Assembly (NCBI GenBank): GCA_017444545.1 | Contig: JAFSWJ010000159.1 | Location: forward strand, 1-5,485 | Length of the DNA: 5,485 nucleotides | Source of the DNA: Lachnospiraceae bacterium | GTDB taxonomy: Bacteria; Bacillota; Clostridia; Lachnospirales; Lachnospiraceae | Reading direction: 5' to 3' | Made by a program: the position numbers and the translations under genes | Shown: positions 1 through 5,485 of the stretch, one piece after another | How positions within the stretch are numbered: the first letter of the stretch is position 1 | How the letters are laid out: each line of letters begins with the position of its first letter | Notes under the pieces: model-generated | Seen by the model: only the letters and a program-made list of their open reading frames with translations | What the model was told of the DNA's origin: nothing | Database searches by the model: none

Positions 1-23
1 AAAAAAAACCACGACTCGCTTTT

Positions 24-30
24 GAGGGAG
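24..30 (+). promoter_or_regulatory. Ribosome binding site that fixes the kinase start at 40
   Basis: The purine-rich GAGGGAG lies 9 bases before the ATG at 40-42, which is normal Shine-Dalgarno spacing. An in-frame TTG at 22-24 would lengthen the protein by six residues, but it overlaps this site and has no ribosome binding site of its own in the 21 bases before it. The ATG is therefore preferred. No promoter can be judged because only 39 bases precede the gene. Confidence 0.75.
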
Positions 31-39
31 ACGGTACAT

Positions 40-2418
40 ATGACCTACGGAGAGGGATTCACACCGGGAAACTACTATTTTTCATTTGCGGCCATAGCTT
101 TCATGGTCCTTTTCCTGATTTTTTCTTTTATTAACAAGGCAGATTTAAAAAAGACCAGCAGAATGATGAGGATCACCGGGATCATGGCCCTCATCGGCTG
201 TCTGTCCGAGCTTATCTCCGCGGTGGCCTTTGCAAGGAGCGAGACCCCCGATACCGCAAGGAGGGTGCTGGCTCTGGTCAATTATTCCACCATGCTGATG
301 TGTTCTATGTATTTCAACAGATATACTCTTTTCATGGTCATGAAAGACGGGCACAAAAAACAGATGAAGATCTATGATATCGTGAACGCCGTTATTGTTA
401 TCATATTTCATCTGGTCCTCATCGGAGACCTGATCTTCAAATATATGTTTGAGTTTGAGGACGGAGTCGCAAAGGGCGGGCCGCTGATGATGTTCATGGG
501 CTACGGTGCGCCGCTGTTGTATCTTCTGGCAGGCATTGCAGCAATCATCTTTTTCAGGAAGAAGCTGACTGCTAGGGAATTCTACACGCTTCTGACAACG
601 CACCTTATCGTAACCATGGGCGCGACGTTGCAGGGTATCACAAATGACAAGGTGCTGCTGGTCTCATTTTCCATAACCGTGGGACTGTACGTACTCTATA
701 CCCTGCTTGAAACCCCTGATTACCACAGACTCCTTGAATCAAACAGGAAGCTTGCGGAGGCGGAAAAGGCTGCAAAGGCAGCCAGCAAGGCAAAAACGGA
801 CTTTCTTTCATCCATGTCCCACGAGATCAGAACACCCCTTAATGCGGTGCTGGGAATGAACGAGCTGACCCGGATGGAGCTGGAGGATCCTTCGATCCCC
901 GACAGCGCAAAGGTGGAAAAGGCGGAGTTTTATTCCGAAAGGATCAGGGAATCCGGAGAGGCTTTGATGTACGTGATAAATGACATCCTTGATATATCAA
1001 AGATCGAATCCGGCAAGATGGATATAATAAATGCGCCCTATCATATGATGGAACTTTTGGATGAGTTGTGCACCAACTGCAGCATGATCTCAAAGGGAAA
1101 GGGTCTTCTTTTTGAACCGGACATAGATCTTTCCATGCCGGGATATGTGAACGGCGACAGGGTGAGGGTGAGGCAGATGATCGTGAATCTCCTGAACAAT
1201 GCCGTCAAATATACGGAAAGCGGAAAGATAACCCTGAAGGTCAGGGGAACGACGCAGGGTGATACGGTGTATTACGATATCGATGTGACCGATACCGGCA
1301 TCGGAATAAGGGAAGAGAATATAGAGCATGTATTCAACGCCTTTGACAGGTTTGACATGGAAAAGACCCACTACATCCAGGGCACCGGCCTCGGACTTTC
1401 CATAGTAAAGAACATCGTCACCATGATGGGCGGGACCGTCAGCGTCAAAAGCGTCTACGGTCAGGGCTCGACCTTTTCGCTTCACGTGCCGCAGCAGGTG
1501 ATCGGAAACGAAAAGCTTTCCGATCATGTGGTTGAAAAGAAAAAGACTGTGTCGCCGGGTGACGGCAGCAGCTTTGCGGGAGCAAGGATCCTCGTGGTCG
1601 ATGACACCACCACGAACATCACCGTTGCAAAAAGCTTTCTCGGCAGGCTGGGGGTGGTGACTGATTCGGCGGAGTCGGGACAGGAAGCCCTTATTATGAT
1701 CGCTGATAATAAATACGATCTGATCCTGCTCGACCATATGATGCCGAACATGACGGGAGATGTGGTGCTTTCGATCGTCAGAGGCGATCCGGAAAGATAT
1801 TCGCTTAATAAGGACACCCCTGTTGTGGTTATGACCGCAAACGCCATAAGCGGTGAGAAGGAGAGATACATAAGCGAATACGGCTTTGACGGCTATCTGG
1901 CAAAGCCCTTCAGGTTCGGAGATCTTGAGAGCATCCTGAAGAAATACATAAGGGGAGGGATCGAAAAAAAGGATCCTGCGCCTGAAAAGAAAGACAGTGA
2001 AAAGGAAGATGCGGAAGTGAAGGACATAGGCACAGATGCCGGAAAGGACGGGGAAACCATGGATTCAAGAGATGCCATCGACAACGCGACCGGGCTGATG
2101 ATGTGTGAAACAGAGGATATCTACAGGGCGGTGATAGAAGCCTATCTTTCGGAGGAACAGTCCAGCATAGATGCCCTGAACGAGGCGTTTGAAACGGAAA
2201 ACTGGACCGAATACAGGACCCAGGTCCACAAGCTCAAATCCTCGTCAAAGACCGTGGGAGCCAATGCCTTTTCGGAGTTTTCCCTTCAGATGGAGAACTG
2301 CGCAAAGGATATCATAGCGGAAAACGAAACGGAAAAAGCCCTTGATTTCATCAGGAATAATTACGCGGAATACCTCGAGGTATTCAAAAAAGTTTGTGAA
2401 AACCTTAACAATGTTTAG
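40..2418 (+). CDS. Membrane-bound hybrid sensor histidine kinase (7TM-HisKA-HATPase-REC-HPt)
   Basis: This 792-residue protein is an autophosphorylating sensor kinase that passes phosphate internally from His to Asp to a second His. Seven hydrophobic segments are visible at about residues 11-31, 43-65, 76-101, 112-133, 149-172, 181-200 and 204-222, with no large extracellular domain, so the signal is probably sensed in or near the membrane. An Ala/Lys/Glu-rich helix (about 230-255) leads into the H-box SHEIRTPLN, with phosphoacceptor His261. The ATPase domain shows the N-box NLLNNAVKYT (Asn387), the G1 box DTGIGI (418-423) and the G2 box GTGLGLS (448-454). The receiver (about 515-635) has the acidic pair Asp521/Asp522, phosphoacceptor Asp565 in LLDHMMP, Thr599 and Lys622. 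A charged Lys/Glu/Asp linker (639-677) joins an HPt domain with His730 in VHKLKSSSKTVGA. All catalytic residues are present, so it should be active. No output regulator is encoded nearby, so its partner and stimulus are unknown. It uses AGG and ATA codons freely, unlike pflB. Confidence 0.94.
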   Translation: MTYGEGFTPGNYYFSFAAIAFMVLFLIFSFINKADLKKTSRMMRITGIMALIGCLSELISAVAFARSETPDTARRVLALVNYSTMLMCSMYFNRYTLFMVMKDGHKKQMKIYDIVNAVIVIIFHLVLIGDLIFKYMFEFEDGVAKGGPLMMFMGYGAPLLYLLAGIAAIIFFRKKLTAREFYTLLTTHLIVTMGATLQGITNDKVLLVSFSITVGLYVLYTLLETPDYHRLLESNRKLAEAEKAAKAASKAKTDFLSSMSHEIRTPLNAVLGMNELTRMELEDPSIPDSAKVEKAEFYSERIRESGEALMYVINDILDISKIESGKMDIINAPYHMMELLDELCTNCSMISKGKGLLFEPDIDLSMPGYVNGDRVRVRQMIVNLLNNAVKYTESGKITLKVRGTTQGDTVYYDIDVTDTGIGIREENIEHVFNAFDRFDMEKTHYIQGTGLGLSIVKNIVTMMGGTVSVKSVYGQGSTFSLHVPQQVIGNEKLSDHVVEKKKTVSPGDGSSFAGARILVVDDTTTNITVAKSFLGRLGVVTDSAESGQEALIMIADNKYDLILLDHMMPNMTGDVVLSIVRGDPERYSLNKDTPVVVMTANAISGEKERYISEYGFDGYLAKPFRFGDLESILKKYIRGGIEKKDPAPEKKDSEKEDAEVKDIGTDAGKDGETMDSRDAIDNATGLMMCETEDIYRAVIEAYLSEEQSSIDALNEAFETENWTEYRTQVHKLKSSSKTVGANAFSEFSLQMENCAKDIIAENETEKALDFIRNNYAEYLEVFKKVCENLNNV

Positions 2419-2420
2419 GA

Positions 2421-2432
2421 TTTGTTAACAAA
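2421..2432. repeat. Perfect 12-bp palindrome TTTGTTAACAAA
   Basis: This self-complementary 12-mer begins two bases after the kinase stop codon. It contains the same TTAACAA word that recurs in the pflB promoter region, and TTAACAA also occurs at 2405-2411 in the last kinase codons. It does not have the 7-4-7 spacing of a complete Rex operator, so it could be a half-site, an unrelated operator, or chance in an AT-rich stretch. Confidence 0.35.
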
Positions 2433-2472
2433 TTGTTCTTAATTTTATACATTTAAAAACAGGTTGAAAAAC

Positions 2473-2520
2473 AGCCGGAACCCTGATGAATACTGGGGTT
2501 TCGGCTTGTGTTATTTATTT
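2473..2520 (+). terminator. Rho-independent terminator after the kinase gene
   Basis: An 11-bp stem pairs AGCCGGAACCC (2473-2483) with GGGTTTCGGCT (2496-2506). It has one G-U pair and a 12-base loop, and it is followed by a T-rich tail (2507-2520) that is interrupted by G and A. It lies 55 bases after the kinase stop and just before the pflB promoter, so it should insulate the two transcription units. The imperfect T-tract suggests termination may be incomplete. Confidence 0.75.
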
Positions 2521-2525
2521 AACAA
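2508..2525. promoter_or_regulatory. Rex-like operator upstream of the -35 box
   Basis: The sequence GTGTTAT-TTAT-TTAACAA fits the clostridial Rex pattern TTGTTAA-N4-TTAACAA at 12 of 14 defined positions: the right half is perfect and the left half is 5 of 7. It ends five bases before the -35 hexamer and overlaps the T-rich tail of the kinase terminator. Rex is an NADH/NAD+-sensing repressor known to control fermentation genes in Gram-positive bacteria. The assignment is by motif only, and the AT-rich context raises the chance of coincidence. Confidence 0.45.
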
Positions 2526-2546
2526 AGTCCTTGACATATTGGACTT
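2525..2546. repeat. Inverted repeat AAGTCC-N10-GGACTT around the -35 box
   Basis: Six-base arms at 2525-2530 and 2541-2546 are perfectly complementary and are separated by 10 bases that contain the whole TTGACA -35 hexamer. A dimeric regulator bound here would block RNA polymerase. I do not recognise the motif as the site of a known regulator, and six-base arms can arise by chance. Confidence 0.3.
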
Positions 2547-2559
2547 CCTGTGATAGTTT
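2531..2559 (+). promoter_or_regulatory. Sigma-A type promoter of pflB
   Basis: A consensus -35 TTGACA (2531-2536) is followed after 17 bases by the -10 TAGTTT (2554-2559), which matches TATAAT at 4 of 6 positions. The weak -10 is helped by an extended -10 TG at 2551-2552. Transcription would begin near 2566, giving a leader of about 57 bases. A perfect -35 with ideal spacing fits the strong expression expected for a central fermentation enzyme. The -10 box lies inside a Rex-like site, so repressor and polymerase would compete. Confidence 0.7.
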
Positions 2560-2571
2560 AATATTTAACAA
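2554..2571. promoter_or_regulatory. Rex-like operator overlapping the -10 box and start site
   Basis: TAGTTTA-ATAT-TTAACAA matches TTGTTAA-N4-TTAACAA at 12 of 14 defined positions, again with a perfect right half. It covers the predicted -10 box and transcription start, the classical position for a repressor. It shares the 12-mer ATTTAACAAAGT with the upstream site (2517-2528 and 2563-2574, 46 bp apart, same orientation), which strengthens the case that both are real. The regulator gene is not in the window. Confidence 0.5.
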
Positions 2572-2585
2572 AGTTGATAAACGAT

Positions 2586-2603
2586 TGCCGGCGTTATCCG
2601 GCA
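2586..2603 (+). other. 5'-UTR hairpin ahead of the pflB ribosome binding site
   Basis: TGCCGG (2586-2591) and CCGGCA (2598-2603) form a perfect 6-bp GC-rich stem with a six-base loop. It sits in the predicted leader, about 20 bases from the likely 5' end, and stops six bases before the AGGAGG (2610-2615). It leaves the ribosome binding site free and has no T-tract, so it is not a terminator. A role in mRNA stability is plausible but is inference. Confidence 0.45.
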
Positions 2604-2622
2604 CACAAAAGGAGGAAAAAAC

Positions 2623-4887
2623 ATGAGAGACGAGTGGAGAGGGTTTAAGGAAGGCCACTGGGTAGATGACGTCAATGTACGTGATTTCATCCAGCTCAAC
2701 TACACCCAGTACGATGGAGACGAGTCATTCCTTGAGGGACCTACGGAAGCTACAAACAAGCTTTGGGGAAGGCTTCAGGAACTGCAGAAGGCTGAGCGTG
2801 ACAAGGGCGGAGTCCTTGACTGCGAGACAGAGATCGTTTCAAGCCTGACGGCATACGGCCCCGGCTACATCGATGAGAGCATGAAGGATCTTGAAAAGAT
2901 CGTAGGTCTTCAGACAGACAAGCCCTTAAAGAGAGCATTCATGCCTTACGGCGGTATCAAGATGGCACAGGAAGCTGCCGAACAGTACGGCTACAAGGTA
3001 AATGAGAAGTATGACCAGATCTTCAATGAGTATCACAAGACCCACAACCAGGCAGTTTTCGATGCTTACACAGATGAGATGAAGGCTGCACGTCATACAC
3101 ATATAGTAACAGGTCTTCCGGATACCTACGGAAGAGGACGTATCGTAGGCGATTACAGAAGAGTTGCTCTTTACGGTATCGATTACCTCATCGCAAAGAA
3201 AAAAGAAGATTTCAAGAACTGCGGACACGGCGATATGACAGATGATATCATCCGTCTTAGAGAAGAGATCACGATGCAGATCAGGGCTCTGAACGGCATG
3301 AAGGATATGGCAAAGATCTACGGCTTCGATATCTCACAGCCTGCAAAGAACGCAAAGGAAGCAGTACAGTGGCTGTACTTCGGATATCTTGCAGCCATCA
3401 AGACACAGAACGGCGCTGCTATGTCGGTAGGACGTATCTCAACCTTCCTTGACATCTATATGGAAAGAGACCTGAAGGAAGGCACCCTCACCGAGAGCGA
3501 GGCTCAGGAGCTCATCGATCACCTGACGATGAAGTTCAGGATGGTCAAGTTCGCACGTATCGAGTCCTACAACCAGCTGTTCTCAGGCGATCCCGTATGG
3601 GCAACCCTTGAGATGGGCGGTATCGGTATGGACGGACGCCACATGGTAACAAAGAATGATTACCGTTTCCTTCATACTCTCGAGAACATGGGTCCTTCAC
3701 CTGAGCCCAACCTCACTGTCCTCTATACAGAGAGACTTCCCGAGAACTTCAGGAACTATGCCGCTCACATCTCGATCACGACCTCTTCGATCCAGTATGA
3801 GAACGATGATGTCATGAAGCCTATCTGGGGCGATGATTACAGCATCTGCTGCTGCGTATCCGCTACCCAGACAGGAAAGGAAATCCAGTTCTTCGGAGCA
3901 CGTGCAAACCTTGCAAAGGCTCTCCTGTACGCTATCAACGGCGGCAAGGACGAGAAGCACAAGGACAAGGCCGGAAAGCCCATGCAGGTCGGACCGGAGC
4001 TTGCTCCCATCACCTCCGAGTATCTTGATTATGATGAGGTTATGCACAAGTATGACATCATGCTTGACTGGCTGGCAGGACTGTATGTCAACATCCTGAA
4101 CCTCATCCACTATATGCACGACAAGTATTATTATGAGGCAGCTGAGATGGCTCTCATCGATACTGACCTGAGGAGAACTTTTGCGACAGGTATCGCAGGC
4201 TTCTCACACGTTATCGACTCACTTTCAGCCATCAAGTATGCAAAGGTAAAGGTTCTCCGTGATGAGTTCGGTATCGCAACCGGATTTGAGACTACCGGAG
4301 AGTTCCCTAAATACGGAAATGATGATGACAGGGCTGACGAGATCGGCGTATGGCTGCTCAAGACCTTCATCACAAAGGTAAAGAAGTATCACACCTATCG
4401 TAATTCCGAGCCTACAACCTCCATCCTTACCATCACATCAAATGTGGTTTACGGCAAGGCTACAGGAGCAACACCTGACGGAAGAGAAGCTTACAAGCCT
4501 TTCGCACCCGGAGCATCACCTTCATACGGTGCAGAGCAGAGCGGACTTCTGGCATCACTCAACTCTGTTGCAAAGATACCTTATGAGTACTCTCTTGACG
4601 GTATCTCAAATACACAGACAATGAGCCCTGATGCTCTCGGACATGACGAGCCTGAGAGGATCAAGAATCTGGTCAGCGCAATGGACGGCTACTTCAAGAA
4701 CGGCGCTCACCACCTCAACGTCAACGTATTCGGAACAGAGAAGCTGCTTGATGCACAGGCTCATCCTGAGAAGCCTGAGTACGCTAGCTTCACCATCCGT
4801 GTTTCAGGATATGCTGTCAAGTTCATCAGCCTGACCAAAGAGCAGCAGGATGATGTTATCGCAAGAACCTGCCATAAGCGCCTGTAA
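2623..4887 (+). CDS. pflB: Pyruvate formate-lyase (formate C-acetyltransferase)
   Basis: This cytoplasmic glycyl-radical enzyme converts pyruvate and CoA to acetyl-CoA and formate, the non-oxidative route from pyruvate in anaerobes. The 754-residue length is close to the usual 740-760. The N-terminal part carries family blocks such as [12 protein letters not shown] and [20 protein letters not shown]. The active-site cysteines are in [12 protein letters not shown]: Cys410 and Cys411 align with the catalytic Cys418/Cys419 of E. coli PflB, and Cys409 is an extra neighbour where E. coli has Ala. Arg427 in FFGARANLA corresponds to the substrate-binding Arg435. The glycyl-radical loop RVSGYAVKF places the radical at Gly729. 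The pyruvate-type blocks throughout favour pyruvate over glycerol, choline or 2-ketobutyrate lyase. The start is set by AGGAGG at 2610-2615, seven bases before the ATG. Arg CGT and Ile ATC codons are favoured compared with the kinase, as expected for a highly expressed gene. Its activase gene follows after 178 bases. Confidence 0.97.
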   Translation: MRDEWRGFKEGHWVDDVNVRDFIQLNYTQYDGDESFLEGPTEATNKLWGRLQELQKAERDKGGVLDCETEIVSSLTAYGPGYIDESMKDLEKIVGLQTDKPLKRAFMPYGGIKMAQEAAEQYGYKVNEKYDQIFNEYHKTHNQAVFDAYTDEMKAARHTHIVTGLPDTYGRGRIVGDYRRVALYGIDYLIAKKKEDFKNCGHGDMTDDIIRLREEITMQIRALNGMKDMAKIYGFDISQPAKNAKEAVQWLYFGYLAAIKTQNGAAMSVGRISTFLDIYMERDLKEGTLTESEAQELIDHLTMKFRMVKFARIESYNQLFSGDPVWATLEMGGIGMDGRHMVTKNDYRFLHTLENMGPSPEPNLTVLYTERLPENFRNYAAHISITTSSIQYENDDVMKPIWGDDYSICCCVSATQTGKEIQFFGARANLAKALLYAINGGKDEKHKDKAGKPMQVGPELAPITSEYLDYDEVMHKYDIMLDWLAGLYVNILNLIHYMHDKYYYEAAEMALIDTDLRRTFATGIAGFSHVIDSLSAIKYAKVKVLRDEFGIATGFETTGEFPKYGNDDDRADEIGVWLLKTFITKVKKYHTYRNSEPTTSILTITSNVVYGKATGATPDGREAYKPFAPGASPSYGAEQSGLLASLNSVAKIPYEYSLDGISNTQTMSPDALGHDEPERIKNLVSAMDGYFKNGAHHLNVNVFGTEKLLDAQAHPEKPEYASFTIRVSGYAVKFISLTKEQQDDVIARTCHKRL

Positions 4888-4917
4888 TTCTGGTGCGAGG
4901 TTTTTTCGAGCACAAAT

Positions 4918-4952
4918 AAGTGGGACAGGGGACGTTTCTCTGTCCCACTTTT
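4918..4952 (+). terminator. Terminator-like hairpin after pflB (left arm of the repeat element)
   Basis: GTGGGACAG (4920-4928) pairs perfectly with CTGTCCCAC (4940-4948). The stem can grow inward through G-U, G-C, G-U and A-U pairs to a three-base loop, and outward by two A-T pairs into the T-run at 4949-4952. The hairpin is very stable, but four Ts followed by A make a short U-tract, so partial termination is likely. It would lower pflA relative to pflB if both come from the pflB promoter. Confidence 0.6.
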
Positions 4953-5042
4953 ATGTAAATCTGAATTTGCCGTATATGCGAATAACAGGAACCGCCCAGC
5001 GGTTGACATAAATCTGGGACACAGATACGTCCCCTGTCCCAC
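4920..5042. repeat. 123-bp palindromic element with 37-bp inverted ends (REP/MITE-like)
   Basis: The left arm (4920-4956) and the reverse complement of the right arm (5006-5042) match at 33 of 37 positions, both beginning GTGGGACAGGGGACGT. Each arm is itself a partial palindrome of GGGACA/TGTCCC. The 49-bp centre (4957-5005) encodes nothing. No clear target duplication flanks it. GGGACAG...CTGTCCC palindromes recur between genes in many bacterial genomes and resemble the REP-type sequences mobilised by Y1 (IS200-like) transposases. That link is from memory and is not shown here. The element fills most of the pflB-pflA gap and ends ten bases before the pflA ribosome binding site. Confidence 0.7.
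4990..5004 (+). repeat. Small hairpin in the centre of the repeat element
   Basis: AACCGC (4990-4995) and GCGGTT (4999-5004) form a perfect 6-bp stem with a three-base loop (CCA). It lies just inside the right inverted arm, off-centre within the element, and has no T-tract. It could be a structural part of the mobile element or chance. Confidence 0.4.
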
Positions 5043-5065
5043 TATAGTATTCAAGGAGGTATCAT

Positions 5066-5485
5066 ATGAAGGGAGCGATCCATTCACTGGAGTCATTCGG
5101 TTCTGTAGACGGACCCGGGATCAGATATCTGATTTTTCTGAAGGGCTGTGACATGAGATGTAAATACTGTCACAATCCCGATACATGGGCAAAGGAGACG
5201 GAGCTTTTCATGGAGGCTGACGAGATCCTTGACAAGGCGGAAAGATACAGATCCTACTGGAAGGATGAAGGCGGGATCACCGTCAGCGGCGGCGAGGCCC
5301 TGCTTCAGATCGATTTCCTGACGGAACTTTTCAGAAAGGCTCACGAGAGAAATATCAACACCTGCCTGGATACCTGCGGCCAGCCCTATACCACTAAAGA
5401 GCCGTTCTTTTCTAAATTTGAGGAGTTGATGAAGTATACGGATCTGGTGATGCTTGATATCAAGCACATCGATTCGGAGGAGCAC
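5066..5485 (+). CDS. pflA: Pyruvate formate-lyase activating enzyme, N-terminal part (cut by window edge)
   Basis: This radical-SAM enzyme abstracts a hydrogen from the PflB glycine (here Gly729), using a [4Fe-4S] cluster, S-adenosylmethionine and a reductant. The window holds the first 140 codons without a stop; family members are usually about 240-260 residues, so a little over half is visible. The cluster motif CxxxCxxC is Cys28, Cys32 and Cys35 in GCDMRCKYCHN. The opening block SFGSVDGPGIR is typical of PflA. The SAM-binding GGE is at residues 75-77 in VSGGEALLQ, and the later blocks NTCLDTCG and DLVMLDIKHID are also family signatures. The absence of the second ferredoxin-like cluster insert between residues 35 and 75 argues for the pyruvate formate-lyase type rather than glycerol or benzylsuccinate type activases. 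AAGGAGGT at 5053-5060 sets the ATG start. No convincing promoter of its own is seen, so it is probably read from the pflB promoter through the hairpin element. Confidence 0.95.
   Translation, partial: MKGAIHSLESFGSVDGPGIRYLIFLKGCDMRCKYCHNPDTWAKETELFMEADEILDKAERYRSYWKDEGGITVSGGEALLQIDFLTELFRKAHERNINTCLDTCGQPYTTKEPFFSKFEELMKYTDLVMLDIKHIDSEEH

Noticed and set aside
22..39. TTG start six codons upstream for the kinase
   Set aside because: The TTG overlaps the Shine-Dalgarno-like GAGGGAG that serves the ATG at 40, and it has no ribosome binding site of its own.
1090..1737. Long open frame on the reverse strand inside the kinase gene
   Set aside because: It lies wholly opposite conserved kinase and receiver motifs, its translation is low in complexity and rich in His and Asp in the manner of antisense shadows, and it resembles no family I know.
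2421..2439. Complete Rex operator at the palindrome after the kinase stop
   Set aside because: The two halves overlap as TTTGTTAACAAA instead of being separated by four bases, and the adjacent sequence does not supply a second half at the right spacing.
3697..4119. Open frame on the reverse strand inside pflB
   Set aside because: It is antisense to the active-site region of pflB, has no ribosome binding site that stands out, and is explained by the biased codon use of pflB.
4893..4913. Hairpin GTGC...GCAC directly after pflB with six Ts in the loop
   Set aside because: The stem has only four pairs before a tandem G-A mismatch, and the T-run is in the loop rather than after the stem. The hairpin at 4920-4948 is a far better terminator.
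5003..5048. Possible pflA promoter (TTGACA at 5003-5008 with TATAGT at 5043-5048)
   Set aside because: The boxes are 34 bases apart, and at 16-18 bases from TTGACA no acceptable -10 is present (for example TACGTC). The TATAGT lacks a -35 at proper spacing. A weak promoter cannot be fully excluded.
5093..5485. Open frame on the reverse strand reaching the window edge
   Set aside because: The opposite strand encodes an unmistakable PflA with the CxxxCxxC motif, so this frame is its shadow.
1..5485. CRISPR array, tRNA, rRNA, riboswitch, transposase gene or phage attachment site
   Set aside because: No regularly spaced direct repeats, no tRNA-like cloverleaf, no recognisable aptamer core and no transposase or integrase motifs were seen. 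The intergenic spaces are only 204 and 178 bases.

Overview
The window reads as a stretch of chromosome from an anaerobic Bacillota, most likely a member of class Clostridia and perhaps family Lachnospiraceae. This rests on the clostridial style of the pyruvate formate-lyase, the near-even base composition (judged by eye), the strong AGGAGG-type ribosome binding sites, and a sensor kinase type that is common in gut and rumen Lachnospiraceae. The family assignment is inference. All genes are on the + strand.

Layout. (1) 40-2418: a complete 792-residue membrane-bound hybrid histidine kinase with seven predicted membrane helices, HisKA, HATPase, receiver (REC) and HPt domains, so a full His-Asp-His phosphorelay module in one chain. 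(2) 2419-2622: an intergenic control region holding a rho-independent terminator for the kinase gene, then a well-formed sigma-A promoter (TTGACA, 17 bp, extended -10). Two TTAACAA-containing sites resembling the clostridial Rex (NADH-sensing repressor) operator bracket this promoter, and a short 5'-UTR hairpin precedes the start codon. (3) 2623-4887: pflB, a complete 754-residue pyruvate formate-lyase with its cysteine active site and C-terminal glycyl-radical loop. (4) 4888-5065: an intergenic spacer carrying a 123-bp element with 37-bp imperfect terminal inverted repeats. Its left arm also looks like a terminator for pflB. (5) 5066 to the window edge: the first 140 codons of pflA, the radical-SAM activase that installs the glycyl radical on PflB.

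How they work together. PflB cleaves pyruvate with CoA to acetyl-CoA and formate without making NADH, and PflA switches it on under anaerobic conditions. The Rex-like sites suggest transcription is tuned to the NADH/NAD+ ratio. The hairpin element between pflB and pflA offers a simple way to make much more lyase than activase. The kinase is separated from pflB by a terminator, and nothing in the sequence shows a functional link between them.

I do not see a clearly novel system. The points most worth following are the promoter architecture of pflB, the palindromic element between pflB and pflA, a dnaX-like slippery heptamer in the kinase linker where a -1 shift would remove the HPt domain, and a Cys-Cys-Cys run at the PflB active site.
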